Below, piece by piece: positions 6,804 to 15,964 of a stretch of DNA of 23,859 bases (positions within the stretch are counted from its first letter, which is position 1; every line of letters begins with the position of its first letter). The stretch comes from Planctomycetes bacterium UBA2386. Lineage in GTDB: Bacteria > Planctomycetota > UBA1135 > UBA2386. The notes beneath the pieces are model-generated. The model was given only the letters and a program-made list of their open reading frames with translations, made no database searches and was not told where the DNA came from. The stretch lies in NCBI GenBank assembly GCA_002343845.1, contig DDSQ01000074.1:21720-45578 (forward strand), written 5' to 3'. The position numbers were made by a program, and so were the translations under genes.

Positions 6804-9551
6804 ATGCGTTGGCTGCCGGTCCTGCTCGGCGCCTGCCTGCTCGGCGGCGCGCTCGGTACCTTTTGGTTCCGAGGCAACGACGCCGCCCCGCCGCCGGCCC
6901 CGCTGGTGGAGACCGCCCGGGGGCCGGCGAGCGGCGGCGATGCCGCGGCGGCGGTGGTCCCGAGCGACGACGAACGCCAGGACGGCGCCACGGGCGACGA
7001 CGCCGCGATGCCGGTCGATGCCGCGGCCGACGGACGGGAAGCGGTGGGCATGCCCCCGGCTCGCGGCGCCCCGCGCGTGCAGGTGGTGCGCGGCGAGCCG
7101 CCGCTGGCAGTCGCTGGCGCGGTCGTCTACTTCGTGCGCGACGCCGACATCGCCGCCCGGGCGAGTCGGGCGCCCCTGCGCTTGCCGCCGACGCGGCCGG
7201 AGCTGCCCGAGGCGTTCGGTCGCCGAGCCACGACCGATGCCGAAGGCTACGTCGCGCTGCCGGCCAGCGAGGAACCGTGGCTGTGCAGCGCGTCGCACGA
7301 CGGCGGCTTCGCGTTCGCCATGGTGCCGGCGCGCGATCACACGCACACGCTGTCCCTGCGGCCCGACGAACAGGTCACGCTGCGGGCGCTGGATCCCGAC
7401 GATCGCCCCGTCGGCGGACTGCCGCTGATCATCGCGCAGCAGTTCGGCCGCGACGACGCGGGTCCGATCTGGCGCGGCACCACCGGCCCCGACGGCCGCG
7501 CCGTCGCCCGCCACTTCCAGCTCGTCCGCGAGCTGCGCCGCGATCCACCGCAGAGCCGCTTCTGCGCGCTGCCGGTGATGCCGGGTGGCCTGGCCGTCGA
7601 GTTCGCGGGTCAGCCGGCGACGGCCGACGAAGTGATCCTGCGCGCGGCTCCCCACGGCGACGTCGCCGTTCAGGTCGTCGACCACCAGGGTGTGCCCGTG
7701 CTCGCCCGCGCTGTGGTCGGACTGCTCCCCTCGACGCCGCTCCGTGGCCCCGAGGGGTTCCGGCTGCAGCCCGGACTGGTGGCGCCGCGCGCCGACAAGC
7801 CGCCCGGTGCCGACCCGGTGGTGCTGCCGTTCCAACCGGTCGACGCCGAGGTGCGGGCGTTCGCGCGGTTTGCGCTCGATCGGCGCCAGGCCGAGAGCAC
7901 AAAGGCCGCCGGTCCGACCGCCGCCAAGGCGCGCATCGTCGTGCCGGTGCCGCTGCGGCCGACGCAGGCGCTGGTCGCGGGCAAGCTGCTGCTCGCCGAC
8001 GGTTCGCCGTTCGGTGGAACGGTCGAGGCGGCGCTGTGGCAACACGACCGCGACGTGCTCGCGACCACGATCGACAGCATCGCCGACGGCCGCTTCGACC
8101 TGGTCTTGGCGCAGCGCATCGACCAGGCCGAGTACTGGCTCGAACTGCGCTGCGCGCCGCCGGCGGACGAGGGCCGCGCCGCGCTGGTGGGCGCGCGCGT
8201 GCGGCTGCCGCGGCTGGACGGCGGCATGCGGCACGAACTCGGCACGATCCGCCTCGTCGAGATGGTGCCGTGCGTGACCGGTCTCGTCGTCGACGACGAA
8301 GGCACCGCCGTCGCCAACGCCGAAGTGCAGGTGCAGCAGGAACTGCCGGCACCGGCCAACGAACGGCCGCGCGACCCGTGGCGCCCGCTGCCGTTGTTCC
8401 GCACGCGCACCGGCGACGACGGGCGCTTCGTGATCCCGGGCCAGAAGCCGCCGGGCACGCTGCGCGTGCGCGCCGACACCGATGCGCACTTCGCCGATTC
8501 GGTGCCGCTGCACACGCAGGGCCAGGACGTGCGCATCCGCATCGACCGCAACGGCATCCTGCGCGGCCGGGTGCTGCTGCCCGAGTTCCTCGCCGACGGC
8601 ACCGCGTCGCTGGTGCTGCGTCCATTCGATCCGGCCGCGCGCGAACGCGACACGCGGCGCATCGACCTCGGGCACGCGCGCGGTGGTCGCTTCGTCGTCG
8701 AGCCGCTGCGTCCTGGCCGCTTCGACGCCGTGGTGACGGCGCGCAACCTGCCCGAACCCCTGGCCGTCGTGCCGGACGTCTTCGTGGTGCCCGGTGAAGT
8801 CCGCGACGCACGGCTGCGGCCGCTCGACCTGCGCGGCGCCCTGCACCGCTTCCGGCTGCGTGCCGTCGACGCCGCCGGGCAGCCGTTGCCGCTCGATGGC
8901 CCGATCCTCGCTCGCCTGCCGCGGGCCGACGGCGCCATCGCCGACGCGGCCTTCCGCTGGCAGCGTGGGCGCGCCGAACTGATCACCGCCTCGCCGACCG
9001 TGGACCTGACGTTCTTCGGCCGCGGCCACCAGACCCTGCGCACGGTGCTCGGTGCAGGCGATCACGACGTGCGCCTGCCGGCGACGCGCCCGGCCCTGCT
9101 CGAACTGCCCGGCGCGCGCGCGATGTGCGGCCCGCACCGCCGCGTGCGCGTCTCGGTGGTGCTGCAGGGCGACACCGGACTGCCCGGCTCGTTCGGCGGC
9201 GTCGACCAACGCAGCGGCGAGCGCTTCGGGTTCGCGCGATGGGACCTCGGCCGCAGCAGCGGTGCGTGGCTCGGCGCGTCGGACACCGTCGAGGTGCCGT
9301 TGCTGCAGAGTGGCAAATACCAGGTGCTGCTGCGGCCCCACGTGACCGACAGCGAACGCACACCGCAGGGCGAGCTGGCCTTGGGCGTCTTCGAACTGCA
9401 GGTCGACGGCGCTTCCTGGCAGCCCGTGCGCGTGCCGGTCGACCCGCTGGCGCTCGGCGCCCTGTTGCAGCGCCTCGATGGTGACTTCGCTGCCGCCCAG
9501 GCAGCACAGCAGCGCGGCGAGCCTCGCGGCGGCCGGCCCGGCGGACGGTAG
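6804..9551 (+). CDS. Large membrane-anchored protein with carboxypeptidase-regulatory-like modules
   Basis: The product is 915 aa. The ATG at 6804 is chosen because it is followed at once by one N-terminal hydrophobic helix (RWLPVLLGACLLGGALGTFWF), probably an uncleaved anchor. LGAC looks like a lipobox, but the region before it is very short. An Ala/Asp/Pro-rich linker follows. The rest reads as successive beta-sandwich modules: about 389-450 (ALVAGKLLLADGSPFGGTVEAALW), about 490-583 (VTGLVVDDEGTAVANAEVQV ... TRTGDDGRFVIPG) and from about 584 (ILRGRVLLPEF). The middle one matches the carboxypeptidase regulatory-like/transthyretin-like fold, common in extracellular proteins that bind or scaffold. 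I see no catalytic motif and cannot name a function. No Shine-Dalgarno is visible, and TACAAC at 6790-6795 would place a start site at or next to the ATG, so leaderless translation is possible. The stop lies 4 nt from the convergent kinase gene's stop. Confidence 0.82.
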   Translation: MRWLPVLLGACLLGGALGTFWFRGNDAAPPPAPLVETARGPASGGDAAAAVVPSDDERQDGATGDDAAMPVDAAADGREAVGMPPARGAPRVQVVRGEPPLAVAGAVVYFVRDADIAARASRAPLRLPPTRPELPEAFGRRATTDAEGYVALPASEEPWLCSASHDGGFAFAMVPARDHTHTLSLRPDEQVTLRALDPDDRPVGGLPLIIAQQFGRDDAGPIWRGTTGPDGRAVARHFQLVRELRRDPPQSRFCALPVMPGGLAVEFAGQPATADEVILRAAPHGDVAVQVVDHQGVPVLARAVVGLLPSTPLRGPEGFRLQPGLVAPRADKPPGADPVVLPFQPVDAEVRAFARFALDRRQAESTKAAGPTAAKARIVVPVPLRPTQALVAGKLLLADGSPFGGTVEAALWQHDRDVLATTIDSIADGRFDLVLAQRIDQAEYWLELRCAPPADEGRAALVGARVRLPRLDGGMRHELGTIRLVEMVPCVTGLVVDDEGTAVANAEVQVQQELPAPANERPRDPWRPLPLFRTRTGDDGRFVIPGQKPPGTLRVRADTDAHFADSVPLHTQGQDVRIRIDRNGILRGRVLLPEFLADGTASLVLRPFDPAARERDTRRIDLGHARGGRFVVEPLRPGRFDAVVTARNLPEPLAVVPDVFVVPGEVRDARLRPLDLRGALHRFRLRAVDAAGQPLPLDGPILARLPRADGAIADAAFRWQRGRAELITASPTVDLTFFGRGHQTLRTVLGAGDHDVRLPATRPALLELPGARAMCGPHRRVRVSVVLQGDTGLPGSFGGVDQRSGERFGFARWDLGRSSGAWLGASDTVEVPLLQSGKYQVLLRPHVTDSERTPQGELALGVFELQVDGASWQPVRVPVDPLALGALLQRLDGDFAAAQAAQQRGEPRGGRPGGR

Positions 9552-9555
9552 CCGG

Positions 9556-12500
9556 CTACAGCCCTTCGGCGCGCACCGCGGCGCGACGCACCTGCAGGTC
9601 CTGCTGCGGGTGCACCGCGAACGTCGGCAGGCGCTCCGGATCCAGCGGCCGTCGTTCCGCCGGCACCAGTTCGACGCCGTCGAGAAGCACGCGCACCAAC
9701 GCCGACGTGCGCTGCGAGTTGGCAGCGACGTCGATGACCAGTCGGTGCACGGCGCCGGCGACGACGACGGCCTTCGGCTCCCCGGCGAGCGCCGTGGTCG
9801 CGCGCACGAACGCCTTGTGCGCGACGTCCTCGCGCCGAACGTCGCCCTCGACGAGGGCCGCCTGCAGCGAATCGTTGCCGCCGGCCACCAGCACGACGCC
9901 GATGCCGCGGAACTCGAACGCCCAGAAGCGCCGGCCGACCGCGGTCGGCGGCAGCACCAGGTCGATCGTCAACACGCTGCGCTGCGCCCGCGGCTCGATG
10001 CCGGCCGTGCCGCGCAGCATCTGCCACTCGAGCTCGGCCCACTTGCGGCCACCACCGGCGAACTCGATCGCGTCGCCATGCAGCTGCCAGCCCTCGGCGG
10101 CGTCGAGTTCGCGTGGACCGAGCGCGACCTCGGCGACGAGTTGGTCGCCGGCGATGCGCACCTCGATCGCCGCACCACGTGGTGCCGCCGCCGTCAGGTC
10201 GTCGACCAGACGCTGGCGCCTGCCGCTCATCCGCGCCGTGGCGTCGGCCTCGCGCAGTTCTGCTTCCTCACCCGCCGAACGCTCGCTGGCGGGCACCAGG
10301 TTGCGGCACAACTCGATCGCCTTCTCGAGAGCGCCGAGGCTGCCGCCGATCGCCGCCGCCTCGCGCGCCCCGCGCAACTGGGCGAAGGCATCCGTTCGAT
10401 CGAGCGTGGATTCGAGCCGTTCGCCGCGCACCCGCAGCACCAGGGGTGCCACCTCGTCGGCCAGGAAGTCGCGTTGGACCTGCGGCAGGGCGGCGAGCAT
10501 CGGGCCGATGCCCGCGAGGTCGTCGCCGACCAGCCGGAACACCGCGACGCCGAGCGCTCGCACGTCGGCGGGCAGCCCGGCGACGGCACGATCGGCCTGC
10601 AAGCGCGTGAACATCTCCGCGAAGCGCAACTCGGTGATGCGCACCGGTCGCGGCGCCCCGCCGGTGACCGCGCCGACGAGCTGCGGCGCACTCGCCGCGG
10701 CATCGACGCGCAGTTCGAGCGCATCGGCTCCGCCGACGCGTTGGAACGCCACCACCGGCGACGAACTGGCCGCGATCGCGGCGAGCAACGCACGCTCGAC
10801 GGCCGCCGCAGCTTCCAGCACCTCGCGGTGGCGCGCAGTCCGTTCGGCGCGCGCGCCTTCGTCCGGCGCGACCGTCGGCAGCATCGCCAGCGCGTCCTCG
10901 GCGCGGCCATGGCAGAACGTCCGCCACGCCAGCGCGGCGCGTCCGGCGACCCGCTCGTCGGCGGCGCGCTCGATCGCCGCCCGCACGTCGACCTGCAGTT
11001 CGTTCCACTCGCGGTCGAGACCGGGCCACGGACTGCGGCCAGGACGGAAGCGCGCGCTCGCCGGCCACTGGTCGGCGAACTCGACGCGGAACCGCTGGAT
11101 GTGCGCCTGCACGACGTCGGCGGGCTCGGTGCGCAGCAGCGCGGCGAACGCTCCGCGCGCGTTGGCGACCTCTTCGCGCATCGCCGTGGCCGTCGCGCGT
11201 TCGGCCGCCTCGATCGCCTGCAGCGGCTCCTTCTGGGCGTCGACGTGACGCGCCTTCAGCTGCGCCTGCAGCGCTGGCGTCAGCCGCTCGGCCAACGGGT
11301 TGCTGCTGCCATTGCAGAAGTCCTTGAGTCCGCCGACCCAGATGCGCGCAGCGGCGGCGAAGTCGCTCGCGCGCAGCTCCTCGTCGGCGCGCAGCGACAA
11401 CCGATGCTGGAAGAACTGCTCGCAGCGAGCCACCAGGTCCTGGTCGCGCGCGGCGATCGCACGATCGATCTCGGACTGCAGCTCTTCGAGGCGGACCATG
11501 CGCACGGCGGCAGCGAGCTGCCCGAGCGAGAAGCCGACGCGCTCGAGCAGCCGCGGCTGCAGCCGTTCGCGCAGCACCTGCTCGCGGTCGGGCCACACCG
11601 CCGGATCGATCAGCCAGTTCCGGAACGCCTCGCCGCTGCTGCCGCCGAACTCGTCGACGACGGCATCCACGGCGCGCTGCAGGTCGTCCTGCGCCGCGCG
11701 TTCCCGTCGCTGCCACTCGGCCTCGCCGCCGAGCGGCACCGACGTGATCGTGCGCAGGTGCAGCAGGCGCGCGCCGGGCGTCGGCCGGGCGGCCAGTTCG
11801 GCATCGAGCCGCGCCAGGAACTCGCTCGCGGTCGGCGCTGCCTCCGCCGGATCCTGGCGTTGGGCGCCGAACCACCACGCCGCCGCGGCGACCGCCACGA
11901 CGCCGACGGCGAGCAGGCTGGGACGCAGCCAGCGCCCGCGGTCGCCTTCGCCAGCGGACAACCGCTGCGCGTCGATCTGCGGCGGCAACGACTTCTCGAG
12001 CCGCTCGAGGTCGTCGAGCAGATCGCGCGGCGTCTGGTAGCGGACCGTCAGGTCCTTCGCCAACAGCTTGCGGATCACCAACGACATGCCATCGGACAGC
12101 GCCGAGTTGATCGCCTTGGGCGACACCGGCAGCTCGTGCAGCACGTTGGTGATCAGCTCCGCCATCGTGTCGCCCCGGAACGGCGGCACGCCGGTGACCA
12201 TGTGGTAGAGCGTCGCTCCGAGCGAGTAGAGGTCGGTGCGCACGTCGACGTCGTGCGGGTTGCGCGCCTGCTCCGGCGAGATGTACTGGGGCGTGCCGAC
12301 GGTCGCTCCGTCGCGCGTCAGGGTCAGGTCGGCCGGCCCCTTCGCCAGCCCCATGTCCGTCAGCTTCACGTTGCCGGCTTCGTCGATCAGGATGTTGCCG
12401 GGCTTGATGTCGCGGTGGATCACGCCGCGCTGCCAGGCGTGGTCCAGCGCCAACGCCACCTGACGCGCCACGGCCAACACGTACTGCTCCGCGAACATCC

Positions 12501-12807
12501 CCCACTCGCCGAGCAGTTGCCGGAGCGACTTGCCCTCGACGAACTCCATCACGAAGTAGTGGTAGCCGCCTTCCTCGCCGAGGTCGAAACCGGCGACGAT
12601 GTTGGGGTGGTTCAACGAGGCGACGATGCGCGCCTCGCGTTTCAGCCGGTCGACGTAGCGCGCGTCGCGCGCCAGCGAGGGCTTCAGCACCTTCAACGCG
12701 ACGATGCGGTTCAGCCGCTTGTGCCGCGCCTTGAACACCGTGCCCATGGCGCCCGCACCGACCCGGTCGAGGATCTCGTACTCCTGGAACGGCTGCGCGA
12801 ACGTCAT
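9556..12807 (-). CDS. Transmembrane Ser/Thr protein kinase with large extracytoplasmic domain
   Basis: The product is 1083 aa. Residues 10-275 are a Hanks-type kinase: glycine loop GAGAMG (17-22), VALK with Lys39, HRDIKPGN with catalytic Asp133 (131-138), DMG in place of DFG (151-153), and SPE in place of APE (177-179). Key residues are present, so activity is likely. One helix (about 296-314) follows, then about 770 extracytoplasmic residues, largely Ala/Arg/Glu-rich and helical. The last ~200 residues (AELEWQML, FWAFEFRGIGVVL, HRLVIDVA, VRVLLDGVEL) look like a concanavalin-A-type beta sandwich, as in sugar-binding LamG/DUF1080 domains. That fold is inferred. The ATG at 12807 lies 4 nt after the sigma54-activator stop, so the two are probably cotranscribed and coupled. 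The FHA domain of that neighbour is an obvious candidate reader of its phosphothreonines. Confidence 0.92.
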   Translation of the reverse strand: MTFAQPFQEYEILDRVGAGAMGTVFKARHKRLNRIVALKVLKPSLARDARYVDRLKREARIVASLNHPNIVAGFDLGEEGGYHYFVMEFVEGKSLRQLLGEWGMFAEQYVLAVARQVALALDHAWQRGVIHRDIKPGNILIDEAGNVKLTDMGLAKGPADLTLTRDGATVGTPQYISPEQARNPHDVDVRTDLYSLGATLYHMVTGVPPFRGDTMAELITNVLHELPVSPKAINSALSDGMSLVIRKLLAKDLTVRYQTPRDLLDDLERLEKSLPPQIDAQRLSAGEGDRGRWLRPSLLAVGVVAVAAAAWWFGAQRQDPAEAAPTASEFLARLDAELAARPTPGARLLHLRTITSVPLGGEAEWQRRERAAQDDLQRAVDAVVDEFGGSSGEAFRNWLIDPAVWPDREQVLRERLQPRLLERVGFSLGQLAAAVRMVRLEELQSEIDRAIAARDQDLVARCEQFFQHRLSLRADEELRASDFAAAARIWVGGLKDFCNGSSNPLAERLTPALQAQLKARHVDAQKEPLQAIEAAERATATAMREEVANARGAFAALLRTEPADVVQAHIQRFRVEFADQWPASARFRPGRSPWPGLDREWNELQVDVRAAIERAADERVAGRAALAWRTFCHGRAEDALAMLPTVAPDEGARAERTARHREVLEAAAAVERALLAAIAASSSPVVAFQRVGGADALELRVDAAASAPQLVGAVTGGAPRPVRITELRFAEMFTRLQADRAVAGLPADVRALGVAVFRLVGDDLAGIGPMLAALPQVQRDFLADEVAPLVLRVRGERLESTLDRTDAFAQLRGAREAAAIGGSLGALEKAIELCRNLVPASERSAGEEAELREADATARMSGRRQRLVDDLTAAAPRGAAIEVRIAGDQLVAEVALGPRELDAAEGWQLHGDAIEFAGGGRKWAELEWQMLRGTAGIEPRAQRSVLTIDLVLPPTAVGRRFWAFEFRGIGVVLVAGGNDSLQAALVEGDVRREDVAHKAFVRATTALAGEPKAVVVAGAVHRLVIDVAANSQRTSALVRVLLDGVELVPAERRPLDPERLPTFAVHPQQDLQVRRAAVRAEGL

Positions 12808-12811
12808 CGCA

Positions 12812-14812
12812 TCACGCGGTGTCGTCGTTCGCCGGCGCCTGGCCGGTCGGCCGGCCGTCGGCGTCGAGGGCGTACTTGTCGAGCTTGCGCTGCAGGGCGA
12901 AGCGCGACAGGCCGAGCAGGTCGGCGGCGCGGCTCTTGTTCGATTGGGCTCGATCGAACGCCTTCTGGATCTCCCGGATCTCGAGCTCGCGCACCATGTC
13001 GGGCAGCGTGGTGCCACGCTCCGACGGCACGAGGCCATCGTCGGCCGCCACCGCGCCAGGGCCGCGCCGCCCCTCGCGCACGTGCGGGCTCAGGTGCGAC
13101 TCGAGGATGATGCCGTCGCACAGGATCGCCGCGCGCCGGATCTCGTTCTGCAGCTCGCGGACGTTGCCGGGCCACGGGTAGGCGATGATGCGCTCCATCG
13201 CGTCCGGGCTGATGCGCACCCGACCCGGCGTCTCGCGCTGCAGGTCGCCGAGGAAGCGTTTGACGAGCAGCGGCACGTCTTCCTTGCGGTCGCGCAGCGG
13301 CGGCAAGTGCACCGGCAGCACCGCGAGGCGGTAGTAGAGGTCTTCGCGGAAACTGCCCTCGCGCACCATCGCCTCGAGGTTGCGGTTGGTCGCGCAGATC
13401 AGGCGCACGTCGATCTTGACGGTGTCGCGGCTGCCGAGTGGCCGCACTTCGCCTTCCTGCAGCACGCGCAGCAGCTTCTTCTGCAGTTCGAGCGGCAGGT
13501 CGCCGACCTCGTCGAGGAACAGCACGCCGCCGCCGGCACTCTCGAACAGCCCCTTCTTGTTCGCGGTGGCACCGGTGAAGGCGCCGCGCACGTAGCCGAA
13601 CAGCTCGCTCTCGAGCAGCGCTTCCGGCAGGGCCGCGCAGTTCTCGCTGACGAACGGCTTGCCGCTGCGGCGGCTCTGCGCGTGGATGGCGCGCGCAACG
13701 AGTTCCTTGCCCGTGCCGGAATCGCCGGTGATCAGCACCGGGTCGTCGGCCTCGATGTACTTGTCGAGCAGCGCGAACAGCCCGCGCATCGCGCGGCCGT
13801 TGCCGACGATCTGCTTGTAGTCGTACTTGCTGCGCTGGCCGAGGCTCTGCGCCGACAGCTCCTCGCGGATCTGCGACAGCTCGCTGGTCTTCTCCTGCAG
13901 CTGGCCCTTCAGCGCCGCGTTGAGCTGGTCGACCCGATCGAGGGCCTGCTGCAACTCGATCTGCTTGCCGCGCAACTGCTCGACGTTTCGCGCCGTGTGG
14001 ATCGCCGTGCCGGCGTGGTCGGCGAGCGACAGCAGCAGCGCCTTCTCGCGCTCCTGGAACACCTGCTGCTGGAGACGGTTGTCGACGTAGAGCACACCGC
14101 CGATGTCGTTCTGCACGCGGATCGGGATGCACAGCACCGACCGCAGTCGCAGGTCGGCGACCGACTGCAGGTCGCGGAAACGATCGTCCTCCTGCGCGTT
14201 CGTCGTCAGTTCGGCGACACCCGTCGACATCACGCGGTTGGCGATCGTGCGCGAGATCTTGAACTCCGGCGACAGCACCTCTTCCTGGGCGAAGTTGCGA
14301 GCGACCTCGACCGAATGGTCGCCGGTCTTGCCGAGGATCAGGAAGCCGCGTTCGGCGCCGCAGAGGGCGATCGCCGCGTCGACGATCTGTGTCAGCAGCC
14401 GGGTGAGGTCGCCTTCCTCGTTCAGCGCGCGAGCGATCTGCAGGAACGCGACGAGGTCCTGGCTGCCGCGCGGATGGTCGCCCGGCCGCGTCTCCTCGAC
14501 CGAACCGTTCTCGGTCGCCGGGATGCCGAGCGTGATCTCGTAGTTGCCGACCACGAACGTCTCGCCGACCTTCAGCTCGGCGCGCAGCACCGGCCGGCCG
14601 CGCAGCTTCGCCGGATTCTGGGCGCCCGCGTCGGCGAGCACGAACAGCCCGTCCTGGCGTTCGACGCGGCAGTGGATGCGCGAGATCAGGCGGTCGGGCA
14701 GGAACAGGTCGGCCTCGCGCGAGCGGCCGACGGTGACGACTTCCTGGTGGAAGGCGTGCGTCTCGGACTTGCCGTCGCGGTTGACGATCAGCAGGAAGGG
14801 GCCGTTGGGCAT
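12812..14812 (-). CDS. FHA-GAF-AAA+-Fis sigma54-dependent transcriptional activator
   Basis: The product is 666 aa. An FHA domain (about 5-96) shows VGRS (28-31) and SRIHCR (44-49), the phosphothreonine-binding residues. A GAF domain follows (about 130-278; AERGFLIL, LCIPIRV, IGGVLYVDN), then a coiled coil (279-325). The sigma54-interaction AAA+ domain (about 333-565) has Walker A GDSGTGKE (363-370), GAFTGA (410-415), Walker B VLFLDE (430-435) and REDLYYRL. A Fis-type helix-turn-helix (about 605-645) contains NKSRAADLLGLSRFALQRKL. It should bind an enhancer and use ATP hydrolysis to open sigma54 promoters. Control is through phospho-protein binding and a GAF ligand rather than a receiver domain, which is absent. 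All core motifs are intact. The kinase gene follows 4 nt downstream. I see no convincing -24/-12 promoter in this window, so its targets are unknown. Confidence 0.95.
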   Translation of the reverse strand: MPNGPFLLIVNRDGKSETHAFHQEVVTVGRSREADLFLPDRLISRIHCRVERQDGLFVLADAGAQNPAKLRGRPVLRAELKVGETFVVGNYEITLGIPATENGSVEETRPGDHPRGSQDLVAFLQIARALNEEGDLTRLLTQIVDAAIALCGAERGFLILGKTGDHSVEVARNFAQEEVLSPEFKISRTIANRVMSTGVAELTTNAQEDDRFRDLQSVADLRLRSVLCIPIRVQNDIGGVLYVDNRLQQQVFQEREKALLLSLADHAGTAIHTARNVEQLRGKQIELQQALDRVDQLNAALKGQLQEKTSELSQIREELSAQSLGQRSKYDYKQIVGNGRAMRGLFALLDKYIEADDPVLITGDSGTGKELVARAIHAQSRRSGKPFVSENCAALPEALLESELFGYVRGAFTGATANKKGLFESAGGGVLFLDEVGDLPLELQKKLLRVLQEGEVRPLGSRDTVKIDVRLICATNRNLEAMVREGSFREDLYYRLAVLPVHLPPLRDRKEDVPLLVKRFLGDLQRETPGRVRISPDAMERIIAYPWPGNVRELQNEIRRAAILCDGIILESHLSPHVREGRRGPGAVAADDGLVPSERGTTLPDMVRELEIREIQKAFDRAQSNKSRAADLLGLSRFALQRKLDKYALDADGRPTGQAPANDDTA

Positions 14813-14823
14813 GAACGTGCAGG

Positions 14824-14852
14824 CGGATAGCCCGATCCGGAGTCGCTGTAAC
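14824..14852 (-). promoter_or_regulatory. Possible promoter of the sigma54-activator gene
   Basis: On the minus strand, GTTACA (14847-14852, 4/6) and TATCCG (14824-14829, 3/6) are 17 bp apart. A start site near 14817 would leave only about 5 nt before the ATG at 14812, meaning nearly leaderless mRNA. That fits the absence of a Shine-Dalgarno there. The matches are weak in a GC-rich background. The gene may instead be read through from waaF, whose stop is only 66 nt away. Confidence 0.28.
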
Positions 14853-14878
14853 CGGGGCCGGAACCGCTGCGCAGCATG

Positions 14879-15964
14879 CTACCGCACGCCGCCGGGTTCG
14901 CCCGCGAGCAGGTGTTCGGCCGCGGCGACCACTTCGTCGACCGCGATGTCGCGCATGCATCGATGATGGCCGAGCGGACAGACCTTGCGCTGGCAAGGCG
15001 AGCACGGCAGGTCCTTGCGCAGCAGGGCGGTGCGCTCGAGGCAGTAGTTGGTGTAGTTCGGATCGGTCGGACCGATCAGGCACACCACCGGTCGGTCGAA
15101 CGCGACCGCGACGTGCCGCGGGCCGGTGTCGCCGGTGATCATCAGCGTGCCGCGCGCGACCAGGGCCTTCAGCTTGTCGAGCGGCAGCACCGGATCGGCG
15201 AGGCAGATCGCGTCGCCCGCGGCTGCGATCGTGCGGCCGAGTTCGACCTCCCCGGGACCGACGAGCACCAGCGCGCGCATGCCGTGGCGCTGCTGCAGGC
15301 GCCGCGCCACCTCGCCGAAACGTTCGGGCGGCCACAACTTGCTCGCGCCGAAGTTGGCGCCGACGACGAGCAACAGCAGCGGCGTGCCGCCCTGGATCCC
15401 GAGTGACGCCAGGTGCTGAACGATCCATGCGTCGTCGGCGGGCGGCACATGCAGGTCCGGCCGCAGGTCGGTGCGCGGCACGCCGAGTTCGTCGAGCAGG
15501 TCCGCGTAGTACATCGGCATCGGCACCGGCCATCGGCGCGGCCCTTCGCGCCGCTGCCACCACCGCCGCCGCACGGCCGCCGTCTTGCCGAGGTTCATCA
15601 GCAGCGGCCGCCCTTGCCGGTAGCCGAGGCGCAGCGGCACGCGCGCGCAGAACGGCACGAGCCCGGTCGCCAGCGAGTTGGGCAGGACGACCGCGAGGTC
15701 GAACGCGCTCGCCTTCATCGTGCGCACGGCGCGCAGGAAGTCGCCGATCCCCTGCGCCCGCGGCGTGTCGACGATGGCGTCGAACCAATCGCTGCCGGTG
15801 ACGAGCGGCCGCAGGTAGGGTCGCATGCCGGCGGTGATCTGCGCGTGCGGGAACGCGCGCCGCAAGCGCACGAACGCGCTGGTGGCCATCACGAAGTCGC
15901 CGAGCCAGTTCGGCGTGCGCACCCAGATACGACGGATCGTGGCGGGGTCGACGGTGCGGGTCAT
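14879..15964 (-). CDS. waaF: Lipopolysaccharide heptosyltransferase II-like (GT9)
   Basis: The product is 361 aa. The ATG at 15964 is chosen because the GT9 N-terminal motif follows directly (IRRIWVRTPNWLGDFVMATS). An upstream extension in the same frame is Ala/Pro-rich and unlike the family. The C-terminal donor-binding region has MITGDTGPRHVAVAF (about 290-305) and LIGPTDPNYTNY, then the cysteine-rich CSPCQRKVCPLGHHRCMRDI that is characteristic of WaaF-type enzymes. These transfer heptose from an ADP-activated donor to the growing lipopolysaccharide core on the cytoplasmic side of the inner membrane. Homologues also act on other glycans, so the acceptor is uncertain. It is the first gene of a minus-strand set with the sigma54 activator and the kinase, and diverges from tex across 155 bp. 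Confidence 0.85.
   Translation of the reverse strand: MTRTVDPATIRRIWVRTPNWLGDFVMATSAFVRLRRAFPHAQITAGMRPYLRPLVTGSDWFDAIVDTPRAQGIGDFLRAVRTMKASAFDLAVVLPNSLATGLVPFCARVPLRLGYRQGRPLLMNLGKTAAVRRRWWQRREGPRRWPVPMPMYYADLLDELGVPRTDLRPDLHVPPADDAWIVQHLASLGIQGGTPLLLLVVGANFGASKLWPPERFGEVARRLQQRHGMRALVLVGPGEVELGRTIAAAGDAICLADPVLPLDKLKALVARGTLMITGDTGPRHVAVAFDRPVVCLIGPTDPNYTNYCLERTALLRKDLPCSPCQRKVCPLGHHRCMRDIAVDEVVAAAEHLLAGEPGGVR

Noticed and set aside
6804..6840. Lipobox LGAC in the 915-aa protein.
   Set aside because: Only ten residues precede the cysteine and the hydrophobic stretch continues past it, so a signal anchor is more likely, though not certain.
2692..7428. Very long open plus-strand frame (over 1500 codons) opposite the exopolysaccharide genes, and a similar one over 9478-13110.
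   Set aside because: They are rich in Arg, His, Gln and Asp with no domain motifs, lie antisense to well-recognised families, and are expected where very high GC removes stop codons.
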